Shown: one piece after another, positions 6,645 to 16,376 of the stretch | Position numbering within the stretch: the stretch's first letter is position 1 | Layout: each line of letters begins with the position of its first letter | Assembly: GCA_024636075.1 (NCBI GenBank) | Contig: JAGXHS010000102.1 | Span: 1 to 21,042 of the forward strand | Origin: Propionibacteriaceae bacterium | GTDB taxonomy: Bacteria > Actinomycetota > Actinomycetes > Propionibacteriales > Propionibacteriaceae | Direction: 5' to 3' | DNA: 21,042 bases | Translations under genes and position numbers: made by a program | The notes under the pieces: model-generated | The model's database searches: none | Told to the model about the DNA's origin: nothing | The model's input: the letters and a program-made list of their open reading frames with translations, nothing else

Positions 6645-7300
6645 TGCAGTCCCACGACCGATTGTTCGGACTGTATCTCGACACCCACTCCCCGCTGCAC
6701 CGGCTGAGCGTGGGATGGAAGTATCTGATCGTCCTGGGCTGCACGTTGACGGCCCTGGTGGTGGGTCGATGGTGGCTGTCACTCGGCCTGGTCGGGCTTG
6801 CCGCGGCTCTGTTGCTGCTGGCGCGGGTGCCACCGAGGCTGGCGTTCTGGTTGGGCTGGGGGTTCAGCATGATGGTGGTGGCAATTGCGAGTTACCAGTT
6901 CATCGTGGGGCAACCATTGGACGGTGTGATGCTGGGCGCGAACCTGGTGGGTGCGCTGTGGCTGACGCGGGTGCTCACCTACACCACGCCGGCGAGTGTG
7001 TTGATCGACGCGCTGATCTCCGTCACGACCCCGCTGCGTCGATTCGGTTTTCCCTCGGAACGATTCGGCCTGGCAGTGGCGGTGATGATGCGCAGCATCC
7101 CCTACCTGGTGGGCAGCTTCTCGACGGTGCGTGATGCTGCAAGAGCGAGGGGACTGGAACGCAACTGGTTCGCCCGGGTGACGCCGGTGGTGGTCAACGC
7201 TGTCGCCTACGCCCAGCGCACGGGCGATGCCCTGACAGCCCGTGGGCTCGGCGACGAGGAGGACAACGGCCGCTACGCTGAACGGCGGGAGGCGAGATGA
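6644..7300 (+). CDS. bioN: BioN, transmembrane (EcfT) subunit of the biotin ECF transporter
   Basis: A 218-residue EcfT-family protein (PF02361) with four to five hydrophobic segments. Two Ala-Arg-Gly coupling motifs, in DAARARGLERN and GDALTARGLGDE, contact the ATPase in this family. It joins BioY to BioM. The ATG at 6644 shares one base with the bioM stop (TGATG); a GTG three bases earlier is possible. Its own stop overlaps the next start as ATGA at 7297-7300, suggesting translational coupling. Confidence 0.93.
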   Translation: MQSHDRLFGLYLDTHSPLHRLSVGWKYLIVLGCTLTALVVGRWWLSLGLVGLAAALLLLARVPPRLAFWLGWGFSMMVVAIASYQFIVGQPLDGVMLGANLVGALWLTRVLTYTTPASVLIDALISVTTPLRRFGFPSERFGLAVAVMMRSIPYLVGSFSTVRDAARARGLERNWFARVTPVVVNAVAYAQRTGDALTARGLGDEEDNGRYAERREAR

Positions 7301-7512
7301 GCGAGCAGCAGGATCAGGACAGCCGGGTTGAGCCGCCAGTGACGGGGAATCGGGTGATCGACCAGGCCGTCGCCGAGGTGACCGGGCTCGCCGACCTGCA
7401 CGTCGAGGAACACCATGATCGGCTTGCCGCCGTCCAAGAGGTTCTGGTCTCAGTGTTGGATTCGTCCCGCGAGGTAGCTCAGACGCCGATTCCCGGCGTC
7501 GAGGGTCGATGA
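7297..7512 (+). CDS. Small conserved protein between bioN and tlyA (Rv1693-like position)
   Basis: A 71-residue acidic, soluble protein, mostly helical in appearance: VIDQAVAEVTGLADLHVEEH, then LAAVQEVLVSVLDSSRE. GGGAGG stands a few bases before the ATG. It is joined by ATGA overlaps to bioN in front and tlyA behind, which is strong evidence that it is translated. A similarly small hypothetical gene (Rv1693) precedes tlyA in mycobacteria; the equivalence is from position and size, not from alignment. Function unknown. Possibly it modulates or partners TlyA, purely by context. Confidence 0.8.
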   Translation: MSEQQDQDSRVEPPVTGNRVIDQAVAEVTGLADLHVEEHHDRLAAVQEVLVSVLDSSREVAQTPIPGVEGR

Positions 7513-8297
7513 CAACTGCTGGCGATGTACCAGCCACTGATCGGCTGGATCGGGTACTGGTGAGCCGGGAGCTGGCATCTTCCCGGAATCGAGCAGCTCA
7601 GCTGATCGCCGCCGGTTCGGTGCAGGTTGACGGCAGGCCAGTGACCAAAGCCTCCCAACAGATCACCGCCGAGCAACTGGTGCAGGTCACCTGCACAGAT
7701 TCCTGGGCCTCGCGGGCTTCGCACAAACTGATCGGTGCGCTGGATGACCTCGGCTGGTCCCGGGTTCCGCCCCGGGTGCTGGACGCGGGCGCCTCCACCG
7801 GCGGCTTCACCCATGTGCTGCTGAGCCGGGGCGCCGAGCAGGTCTATGCCGTCGACGTCGGCCACGGGCAACTCGTTGATTTCCTGCGCGCCGACGGCAG
7901 GGTGCGGGTTCGGGAGCGGCTCAATCTCCGCGATCTCACCCTCGACGACATGGATGGTCGATCGGTCGATCTGGTGGTCGCGGACGTGTCGTTCATCTCT
8001 CTTCGGCTGTTGCTGCCGCCACTGCTCTCGGTGCTCGGCGAACAGGGCAGCGCCCTGCTGATGGTCAAGCCACAGTTCGAGGTTGGTAGGGAAGCGCTCG
8101 GGAGCGGGGGAGTGGTGCACAGCGAGCAGCAACGGCTCGCTGCGGTCGCCGACGTCGTCGCCGATGCCGAGGTGCTGGGATGGGTTTTGGTCCGTCAGCT
8201 GCCCAGCCGACTTCCCGGACCAGCTGGCAACGTGGAGTACTTCATCCAGCTGATCAGAGCGGCTGAGGCTGACGGCGAGCGGCCCGCGTTAGGCTGA
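7509..8297 (+). CDS. tlyA: TlyA, S4-domain/FtsJ-type rRNA 2'-O-methyltransferase
   Basis: A 262-residue protein. An S4 RNA-binding domain covers about residues 12-70 (RLDRVLVSRELASSRNRAAQ). It is followed by a Rossmann methyltransferase with the SAM loop VLDAGASTGGFT. The FtsJ catalytic tetrad K-D-K-E is recognisable: Lys in HKLIGAL, Asp in VADVSF, Lys in VKPQFE and Glu in NVEYF. In mycobacteria TlyA 2'-O-methylates C1409 of 16S and C1920 of 23S rRNA, and its loss gives capreomycin resistance. The start overlaps the stop of the preceding small ORF (ATGA), and the gene is four bases from nadK. Confidence 0.93.
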   Translation: MTTAGDVPATDRLDRVLVSRELASSRNRAAQLIAAGSVQVDGRPVTKASQQITAEQLVQVTCTDSWASRASHKLIGALDDLGWSRVPPRVLDAGASTGGFTHVLLSRGAEQVYAVDVGHGQLVDFLRADGRVRVRERLNLRDLTLDDMDGRSVDLVVADVSFISLRLLLPPLLSVLGEQGSALLMVKPQFEVGREALGSGGVVHSEQQRLAAVADVVADAEVLGWVLVRQLPSRLPGPAGNVEYFIQLIRAAEADGERPALG

Positions 8298-8301
8298 CCG
8301 G

Positions 8302-9276
8302 GTGATACCACCGATCGATCCAGTCGTGATGCCCGGGAGTGATTCATCGTCCCGGGGGGTCGCGGTGATGATTCACCCCGGTCGTGAAGACGCCTTGGAA
8401 GCTGCAGCTGATTTCGTGGTGGCCCTGAACAAACGTGGCGTTGCCACGTGGATGCCGGAGGACCGTCTCGACGAGCTGCGCGCCCGAGTGGCCGGGGTTC
8501 CGGTGCACGCGCTGAGCGACCAGGGAGGTGAGAGCGTCGAGTTGATGCTGGTCTTCGGCGGCGACGGAACCATCCTCCGCGGCGCGGAATGGGCGATGCC
8601 GAAAAGGATCCCGGTGCTCGGGGTGAACCTGGGTCACGTGGGTTTCCTGGCCGAGCTCGAAGCGCACCAGATGAGCACCCTGGTTGATCAGGTGGTCGCC
8701 CGGGACTTCCAGATCGAGGCACGGCTCACCCTAGCCGTGCAGGTGCGCGACCATGACGCGCGGCTGTTGTGGACCTCCTTCGCGATCAACGAAGTGAGCG
8801 TGGAGAAGTCGGCCCGGGAACGGATGCTGGAGGTGTTGGCGATCGTCGACCACCGTCCGGTCTCGCAATGGAGCTGCGACGGGGTGCTGGTCAGCACCCC
8901 CACCGGTTCCACCGCATACGCCTTCTCGGCCGGCGGGCCGGTGGTGTGGCCCGATGTGGAGGCATTGGTGTTGGTGCCGCTGTCGGCGCACGCGCTGTTT
9001 GCCCGGCCGCTGGTGCTCAGCCCGAATTCCACGGTGGAACTGGACGTGGTGGAGTCCGAGCAGAAGCCGGCGGTGGTGTGGTGTGACGGCCGGCGCACCG
9101 TCGACGTCGCGCCCGGCTGCCGGATCACGATGGTGCGTGGCGAGCACGACCTGTTGCTGGCACGGCTGAGCGAGCAGCCTTTCTCTGATCGACTGGTGAA
9201 GAAGTTCGACCTGCGCGTGCAAGGCTGGCGGCGCCGCCAGAAGGTTGCGAGCGAACCCGATCGTGAGCAGCGCTGA
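8302..9276 (+). CDS. nadK: NAD kinase
   Basis: A 324-residue ATP/polyphosphate NAD kinase making NADP. The diagnostic GGDGT is at residues 86-90, followed by LGVNLGHVGFLAELE, FAINEVSVEK and the conserved GVLVSTPTGSTAYAFSAGGP. The Arg-rich C-terminus after residue 300 is a short extension. The GTG at 8302, four bases after tlyA, is the likely start; an ATG at 8329 would remove nine residues and suits known homologues nearly as well. The order tlyA-nadK-recN is shared by actinomycetes (ppnK in mycobacteria). Confidence 0.94.
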   Translation: MIPPIDPVVMPGSDSSSRGVAVMIHPGREDALEAAADFVVALNKRGVATWMPEDRLDELRARVAGVPVHALSDQGGESVELMLVFGGDGTILRGAEWAMPKRIPVLGVNLGHVGFLAELEAHQMSTLVDQVVARDFQIEARLTLAVQVRDHDARLLWTSFAINEVSVEKSARERMLEVLAIVDHRPVSQWSCDGVLVSTPTGSTAYAFSAGGPVVWPDVEALVLVPLSAHALFARPLVLSPNSTVELDVVESEQKPAVVWCDGRRTVDVAPGCRITMVRGEHDLLLARLSEQPFSDRLVKKFDLRVQGWRRRQKVASEPDREQR

Positions 9277-9278
9277 CG

Positions 9279-10961
9279 ATGCTGACCGAGCTGCGGATCG
9301 CCGGTCTCGGGGTGATCGCCGAGACATCGCTCGAGCTGTCCGGTGGCCTCACCGCAATCACCGGTGAAACCGGGGCCGGCAAGACGATGGTCGTCAACGG
9401 CCTGGAACTGCTGCTCGGCGCCCGCTCCGATGTCTCGGTGGTGCGGCACGGCTCGTCACGGGCCTTGGTCGAGGGCCGGTTTCTTGCGGGCGACCTGGAA
9501 TCCAGGGTGCATGACCTCGGCGGTGAGATCGACGACGACCTGCTGATCAGCCGACAGGTAGCCCGCGCCGGACGATCCCGGGCGATGGTTGGTGGTGCGC
9601 AGGTGACGATCACCCAGCTCGCCGAGCTGAGCGCCGAACTCGTCACCGTGCATTCCCAGAACGAACAGATTCGGCTCGGCTCCCCCGCAAGGCAGCGGGA
9701 CGTGCTGGACCGATACTGCGGCGCCGACCACCAGGCGCTGCTGGCACGGTGCGGGGACCTGCATCAACGGCTACGGGCAGCGCGGACAGAGCTTGCCGCG
9801 TTGGTCAACCGGTCCCGGGAACGCGCTCGGGAAGAGGGCATGCTGCGTTTCGGGATCGACGAGATCACCGCCATCGATCCGCGACCCGGTGAGGACGACC
9901 AGCTCACTGCCGAGTCCGAGCGACTGCAATCGATCGACGAGCTTCGCAGCCACGCCGAGGTGGCGAGCGCGGCCCTGTCGGGGAACGTTCAGGACCCTGA
10001 CCAACTGGATGCCGTGGCGCTGGTCGGTGAGGCGCGGAAAGCGCTGGAGCATGCCGGTCGCTACGATCCCACGGTCGAGCAGTTGGTGTCAGAACTGCAG
10101 GAGGTGAGCTTCGCGCTGGATGAGGTCGCCGGGCAGGTGGCCTCCTACCTCGCCGATCTGGAGTCAGATCCGACTCGCCTCGAGCAGGTGATGTCCCGAC
10201 GCGCGGAGCTGGCGAAACTGACCCGCAAGTACGGCACCTCGATCGCCGAGGTACTGCACTGGCTGCATCAAGCGACTGGGCAACTTGACCGCCTCACCGG
10301 TTCCGACGAACGGATCGACCAACTGCGCCAGCAGGCGCTGCGCCTCGCGGCTGAGCTTGGCGAGGTGGCGCAAAGCGTCAGCCGGGGGCGACGCTTGGGC
10401 GCCGAACGACTGCAGAGTTCGGTCCGCGCCGAGTTGACCGCGTTGGCGATGCCGCATGGGCGCCTCGTCTTCGACCTGGAACCACTCGATGAGCCGGGGC
10501 CACACGGAGCCGAGCAGGTCAGGTTGCTGTTCTCAGCCAACCCCGGATCGGCTCCCGCCGCCGTCGCGAAGGTCGCCTCTGGCGGTGAGTTGTCCAGGAT
10601 CCGACTGGCGCTCGAGGTGGTGCTCGCCGACAGCGATCCCGGCCACACCTTCGTCTTTGACGAGGTGGACGCTGGGGTGGGCGGGTCGGTGGCCCTGGAG
10701 ATCGGGCGTCGATTGTCTCTGCTTGCCAAGCATTCGCAGGTCATCGTGGTCACGCATCTGGCTCAGGTGGCGGCCCACGCCGACCGCCAGGTGGTGATCA
10801 GCAAATCCACCGACGGGCAAGTCACCAGCAGTGATCTGCGCGTGCTCACCGACGTGGAACGGCCCAGCGAACTGGCACGGATGATGGCTGGCCTGACGGA
10901 TTCGGATGAAGCACTGGCCCACGCCGCCGAGTTGTTGGCGGCCGCCAACGCGCCGAGGTGA
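9279..10961 (+). CDS. recN: RecN, SMC-like DNA repair ATPase
   Basis: A 560-residue protein, typical for RecN. The N-terminal half holds MLTELRIAGLGVIAE and Walker A GETGAGKT. The middle, about residues 150-380, is long, charged and helical, consistent with an antiparallel coiled coil. The C-terminal half holds the ABC signature SGGELSRIRLAL, Walker B FVFDEVDAGVGG and the switch VVTHLAQVAA. RecN gathers broken ends during homologous repair of double-strand breaks. It begins two bases after the nadK stop and is the last gene of the bioY operon. I see only a weak C4...G4 stem after it (around 10970-10995) and no clear terminator. Confidence 0.96.
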   Translation: MLTELRIAGLGVIAETSLELSGGLTAITGETGAGKTMVVNGLELLLGARSDVSVVRHGSSRALVEGRFLAGDLESRVHDLGGEIDDDLLISRQVARAGRSRAMVGGAQVTITQLAELSAELVTVHSQNEQIRLGSPARQRDVLDRYCGADHQALLARCGDLHQRLRAARTELAALVNRSRERAREEGMLRFGIDEITAIDPRPGEDDQLTAESERLQSIDELRSHAEVASAALSGNVQDPDQLDAVALVGEARKALEHAGRYDPTVEQLVSELQEVSFALDEVAGQVASYLADLESDPTRLEQVMSRRAELAKLTRKYGTSIAEVLHWLHQATGQLDRLTGSDERIDQLRQQALRLAAELGEVAQSVSRGRRLGAERLQSSVRAELTALAMPHGRLVFDLEPLDEPGPHGAEQVRLLFSANPGSAPAAVAKVASGGELSRIRLALEVVLADSDPGHTFVFDEVDAGVGGSVALEIGRRLSLLAKHSQVIVVTHLAQVAAHADRQVVISKSTDGQVTSSDLRVLTDVERPSELARMMAGLTDSDEALAHAAELLAAANAPR

Positions 10962-11044
10962 ATTGACCGACCCCAGCGTTCAGCCGCAGCGGGGTGTGGT
11001 GAGATGGAGTCGTCAACTCACTGTCGAGAGAAAGGTCCGGTGTC

Positions 11045-11872
11045 ATGGGTCGGGTCATCGTGCTCGGATCGGTCAACGTGGATCTGGAAGTCCGGGTTCC
11101 GCATCATCCGAAGCCGGGAGAGAAGGACATCGGCGAAACCCTGCAACGGTTCGCGGGTGGCAAAGGAGCCAACCAGGCAGTCGCTGCCCGTGCTGCGGGC
11201 GCCGAGGTGTACATGGTCGGCGCGGTCGGCGACGACGACGCGGGCCGAGCCGCTCTCAACCGGCTCTATGATCGCGGCATCCGGCTGATGGTGGATCGGG
11301 TGTCCAACACTCCCACCGGCCATGCACTGATCACCACCGACGGCGGCTCCAACGCCATCGTCGTGGTGCCGGGCGCCAATGCCCACCTCGGCGCTCGAGT
11401 GCTTGACCCGATCAAGGGCCTCGGGCCCGGTGACCTGCTGCTGACCCAGTTGGAGACCCCGGTCGAGCAGGTGTCGCAGGCTGTTCGACAGGCCGCCCAG
11501 AACGGCGTCAGGATCATGATCAACCTGGCGCCCTACGCTGAGCTTCCCGATGACGTCGTGCGGTTGGCTGATCCGTTGGTGGTGCCGCAAGCGCACGCGT
11601 CCCAGTTCGAGGCCCGCGGCGTCCGTCCGAGGTCCATGGTGACCCTGTTCGGCAAGACCGGCGTTGCCTGGGGCGACGAGATCGTCAACGGCGAGATCGT
11701 TCCCGAGTCGCAGGTGGTGGACACGCTGGGTGCCTCGGATGCCCTGGTCGGAACGATGGCCGCCGCCATCGTGGCCGGCAAGAGTCACACGGATGCGATA
11801 CGTGACGGATTGGCAGCAGCGGCGGAGAATGTGCGGCACTTCGGCGCTCATCGATATGCCCGAATCTCCTAG
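11045..11872 (+). CDS. Short ribokinase-like PfkB-family protein with altered active-site motifs
   Basis: A 275-residue protein; ribokinases usually have about 300. The fold signals are clear: VLGSVNVDLEVRV, the sugar-binding GGKGANQAVAARAAGA (residues 38-53), and the PfkB signature at 226-232. That signature reads DTLGASD instead of DT-x-A/G-GAGD, so the anion-hole Gly is Ser while the catalytic Asp232 is kept. The N-x-x-E segment that normally binds Mg/phosphate (T-P-N-E-x-E-A) reads VPQAHAS (180-186), and about 15-17 residues that usually follow it are missing. It may be a weak or repurposed kinase, or bind a ligand without phosphorylation. A purine-rich GAGAGAAAGG lies about ten bases upstream of the ATG. 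Its stop is convergent with and overlaps that of the ligase. Family is sure, activity uncertain. Confidence 0.8.
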   Translation: MGRVIVLGSVNVDLEVRVPHHPKPGEKDIGETLQRFAGGKGANQAVAARAAGAEVYMVGAVGDDDAGRAALNRLYDRGIRLMVDRVSNTPTGHALITTDGGSNAIVVVPGANAHLGARVLDPIKGLGPGDLLLTQLETPVEQVSQAVRQAAQNGVRIMINLAPYAELPDDVVRLADPLVVPQAHASQFEARGVRPRSMVTLFGKTGVAWGDEIVNGEIVPESQVVDTLGASDALVGTMAAAIVAGKSHTDAIRDGLAAAAENVRHFGAHRYARIS

Positions 11873-12936
11873 CTGAGCACGTCAGCCAAGTCGTATCCGG
11901 CCGCCACGTCCACCTGGTGCAGCGTGCAGCTCTCGGGTTCCCGGTCGGGGCGCCAGCGGACGAAGGTGACGGCGTGCCGGAAGCGGCGGCCCTCCAAATG
12001 GTCGAAGGAGACCTCGACCACCAACAACGGCAGCAGCGGTACGTAGGTCGCGTCGGCCGCCGAGCTGAACCGGGACCGGGCACCTTCAGCCGGAAGCATG
12101 ATGCCCGCATCGTCTCGTGCCACCAACGGCTCCAACTCGTCGATCAGGCTCTCGCGCATCTTCTGGCTGAACGCGCCGATACCACCGACGTTGACCAGAT
12201 CGCCGTGCTCGTCGTACAGCCCGAGTAGCAGTGAGGCAACCGCACGGGTCTTGGCGTGCCGGCGATACCCCAACACAACCGCTTCCGCGGTGCGCTGGTG
12301 TTTGATCTTCAGCATGCTGCGCACCCCGGTCTGGTATTTCGCGGCGCGTGGCTTCGCGATCACACCGTCCAGACCGGCGCCTTCGAAGCGCTCGAACCAC
12401 TGTTCTGCCAGCTCCTGGTCGCGGGTGCTGCGGGTCATGTGGATCCCGCTCGCCGGATCGATGCTCTCGAAGATCTGCTCCAACACCTCACGGCGATGCT
12501 GTTGCGGCTGCTCCATCAAGTCGGCATCACCGAGAGCCAGCACGTCGAAACAGACGAGTTCGGCTGGCGTGTCAAGACTCAGCCGTTCGATACGTGACTC
12601 GGCTGGGTGGATGCGCTGCGACAGGTGCTCCCAACTCAGGCGCTGGCTGCCCGGATCGCCAGCTCGCACCACGATCTCGGAATCCAGCACGCACCGCAGC
12701 GGCAGGGTGTTGCGCACCATCTGCACGACCTCAGGGAAGTAGCGCGTCAGCGGTTTCTTCGATCGGGAGAAGAGTTCGATGGTGTCGCCATCACGTTGGA
12801 TGATGCACCGGAAGCCGTCCCACTTGGGTTCGTAGCTGTAGCCCCCAGCGATCGCGTCCACCGCCGGCACCGCCGGGGTGGATTTTGCCAGCATCGGTGC
12901 GATCGGCAGATCGATGGGCAGCGTCATGAGTGACAT
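11869..12936 (-). CDS. ligC: ATP-dependent DNA ligase, LigC type
   Basis: A 355-residue ligase close in plan to mycobacterial LigC (about 358 residues). Motif I is YEPKWDGFR with the AMP-accepting Lys38. Motif III is FDVLAL, motif IV GLDGVIAKP and motif V SMLKIKH; an OB-fold domain follows (AVVLGYRRHAKTRAVASLLLGLYD, read as two parts). It lacks the nuclease and primase modules of LigD. LigC enzymes seal nicks and serve as backup in base excision or end-joining repair. The ATG at 12936 is chosen because homologues start just before P-I-x-P-M-L-A-K; an ATG at 12927 is also possible, and the open frame up to 13032 is Cys-rich and unlikely. It diverges from pyrG across 69 bases and converges on the ribokinase-like gene. 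Confidence 0.9.
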   Translation of the reverse strand: MSLMTLPIDLPIAPMLAKSTPAVPAVDAIAGGYSYEPKWDGFRCIIQRDGDTIELFSRSKKPLTRYFPEVVQMVRNTLPLRCVLDSEIVVRAGDPGSQRLSWEHLSQRIHPAESRIERLSLDTPAELVCFDVLALGDADLMEQPQQHRREVLEQIFESIDPASGIHMTRSTRDQELAEQWFERFEGAGLDGVIAKPRAAKYQTGVRSMLKIKHQRTAEAVVLGYRRHAKTRAVASLLLGLYDEHGDLVNVGGIGAFSQKMRESLIDELEPLVARDDAGIMLPAEGARSRFSSAADATYVPLLPLLVVEVSFDHLEGRRFRHAVTFVRWRPDREPESCTLHQVDVAAGYDLADVLS

Positions 12937-13005
12937 TATGTCCACTTGACCCTCTGCGGTGTCGCAGTGGGCACAGCAGTCCAATCCGATATAGGCTGGA
13001 ACTCC
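12937..13005. promoter_or_regulatory. Divergent promoter region between ligC and pyrG
   Basis: These 69 bases must hold both promoters. Toward pyrG, TATAGG (12990-12995) could be a -10, which would place the start only a few bases before the GTG. The overlapping AGGCTGGA also reads as a ribosome site seven bases upstream, so the two readings compete. TTGACC at 12946-12951 is too far from that -10 to pair with it. Toward ligC no clear element is seen. Confidence 0.3.
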
Positions 13006-14682
<1,677 letters not shown>

Positions 14683-14721
14683 CGAGGTGCGCGCAATGAC
14701 GAGGCGGGCACGGATGATGTT

Positions 14722-15390
14722 GTGGTGTGCGTGATGAAATGGGACAGCGCTGAATCCTGGCCGGTCACTCGCCATCAGGTGCTGGCCACCGGGAGCGTCT
14801 GCGACTTCGTCGAGGACGACATCTCGACCCCCAACGGCGAGCAGATCACCAGGCAGTACATCACCCACCCGGGTGCCGTGGGAGTGATGGCTCTCGATGA
14901 GCAGAACCGGATCGCTGTCGTGGACCAGTACCGTCACCCGGTGGCGATGAAGCTGATCGAGCCCCCAGCCGGCCTGCTCGACGTGGCAGGAGAGGACTAT
15001 CTGGTCACCGCGCAGCGGGAGCTCGCCGAGGAAGCGTTGCTGGCTGCAGCGACGTGGCGCGTCCTGGTCGACGTCGTCACCACGCCAGGAGGTTGCGAGG
15101 AGAGCATCCGGATGTTCCTGGCCTGCGATCTCAGCCCCGCACCCCGCCCGGAAGGGTTCGTGGTGGAGGGTGAGGAAGCGCACATGGACATCCACTGGGT
15201 TGACCTGGAAGCGGTGGTGGAGGCCATCTATGCCGGCCAGATCCAGTCGCCATCGATGATCACCGGAGCGCTGGCGCTGCACGGTGCGCTGCGCGACGGA
15301 CGGATGGACTCGCTGCGGGCTCCCGATGCGCCGTGGCCTGCCCGCGAGGTGTGGGCTGAGCGCCGGTCAGAGCGGCAATCGCACGCCTGA
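14722..15390 (+). CDS. Nudix hydrolase, probable ADP-ribose pyrophosphatase
   Basis: A 222-residue Nudix protein in the position of mycobacterial Rv1700, an ADP-ribose pyrophosphatase. The Nudix box runs from PPAGLLDVAGED to QRELAEEALL; the RE-x-x-EE core is intact, while the Gly normally two residues after the second Glu is Leu. Upstream is VDQYRHPVAMKLIE, which in ADPRases lies by the substrate site. The start is unsure: GTG 14722, GTG 14731 and ATG 14734 are all in frame and none has a good ribosome site. It ends two bases before xerD. Confidence 0.88.
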   Translation: MVCVMKWDSAESWPVTRHQVLATGSVCDFVEDDISTPNGEQITRQYITHPGAVGVMALDEQNRIAVVDQYRHPVAMKLIEPPAGLLDVAGEDYLVTAQRELAEEALLAAATWRVLVDVVTTPGGCEESIRMFLACDLSPAPRPEGFVVEGEEAHMDIHWVDLEAVVEAIYAGQIQSPSMITGALALHGALRDGRMDSLRAPDAPWPAREVWAERRSERQSHA

Positions 15391-15392
15391 TC

Positions 15393-16331
15393 ATGGCTGG
15401 CGACACGGTGCGTGACACCGTCACAACGTGGCTGGACCACCTACGGGTGGAACGGGGGCTGAGCAACAACACGGTCCAGGCCTACCGTCGCGACCTGGAG
15501 CGCTACCTCGGCTTCCTCACCGATCGAGGCACGGAACGGATTGACCAGGTGTCAGCCAGCGACGTTTCGGAGTTCCAGCGATGGCTCACCGAAGCCACCC
15601 CCGACCGGCCGGGCCTGGCGCCAAGCAGCGTGGCGCGGGCGTTGGTGGCTGTTCGCAATCTGCACGCCTTCGCCGTCAGCGAGGGCAGCGCCAGTGAGGA
15701 CCCGGCGCACGACGTGCATCCACCGGCTCCCGGCCAGCGCCTACCGAAGGCGCTCAGTGTCTCGCAGGTGCAGGCATTGCTCGACGCCCCCGAACGCGAA
15801 ACGGTCACGGGTCTTCGTGATGCGACTCTGCTGGAACTGCTCTACGGCACCGGGGCGCGGATCAGTGAGATCTGCCAACTGGACGTGGACGACCTGACCC
15901 GCACCCTGACCGACCCGGAGGCTGGGCTGCGATTGCTTGGGAAAGGCAACAAGGAACGAGTGGTTCCACTGGGGGGGTACGCCAGACAGGCCGTGCAGAG
16001 CTGGCTGGTGCGCGGCCGACCGACGTTGGCCGACAGGACCACTCGCGGCAACGCCGCCCTGCTGCTCAACGCGCGGGGTGGTCGCCTTTCGCGACAGTCA
16101 GCCTGGGGAATCCTGAAGCGACGCTCGCACCAGGCCGGGCTCGAGATCGAACTCAGCCCGCACAGTCTGAGGCACTCCTTTGCCACCCATCTGCTGGATG
16201 GCGGGGCCGACGTGCGGGTGGTGCAGGAACTGCTCGGACACGCGTCGGTGACCACCACCCAGATCTACACTTTGGTGAGTGTGGACCACTTGCGGGAAGT
16301 CTATCTGACCTCGCACCCGCGGGCGTACTAG
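15393..16331 (+). CDS. xerD: XerD tyrosine recombinase
   Basis: A 312-residue site-specific recombinase that resolves chromosome dimers at dif. The N-terminal SAM-like domain (LRVERGLSNNTVQAYRRDL) is followed by the catalytic domain with Arg156 in GTGARISE, Lys in GKGNKER, HSLRHSFATHLLDGGADVR, LLGHASVTTTQIYT and nucleophile Tyr292. XerC and XerD are alike; the assignment to XerD rests on conserved context between the Nudix gene and parA/scpAB. No integrase-associated att site or phage gene lies nearby, so it is a housekeeping recombinase. Confidence 0.93.
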   Translation: MAGDTVRDTVTTWLDHLRVERGLSNNTVQAYRRDLERYLGFLTDRGTERIDQVSASDVSEFQRWLTEATPDRPGLAPSSVARALVAVRNLHAFAVSEGSASEDPAHDVHPPAPGQRLPKALSVSQVQALLDAPERETVTGLRDATLLELLYGTGARISEICQLDVDDLTRTLTDPEAGLRLLGKGNKERVVPLGGYARQAVQSWLVRGRPTLADRTTRGNAALLLNARGGRLSRQSAWGILKRRSHQAGLEIELSPHSLRHSFATHLLDGGADVRVVQELLGHASVTTTQIYTLVSVDHLREVYLTSHPRAY

Positions 16332-16376
16332 TGTGACGTCCATCCCTCGGCAGCTCCACCACTCGGAAGGACAGTC

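Noticed and set aside
10970..10996. Terminator after recN
   Set aside because: CCCC and GGGG arms flank the region, but the inner pairing is broken and there is no T-tract.
15393..16331. xerD as an integrase of a mobile element
   Set aside because: The gene lies in conserved chromosomal order with scpAB and no phage genes, tRNA or att repeats are nearby.
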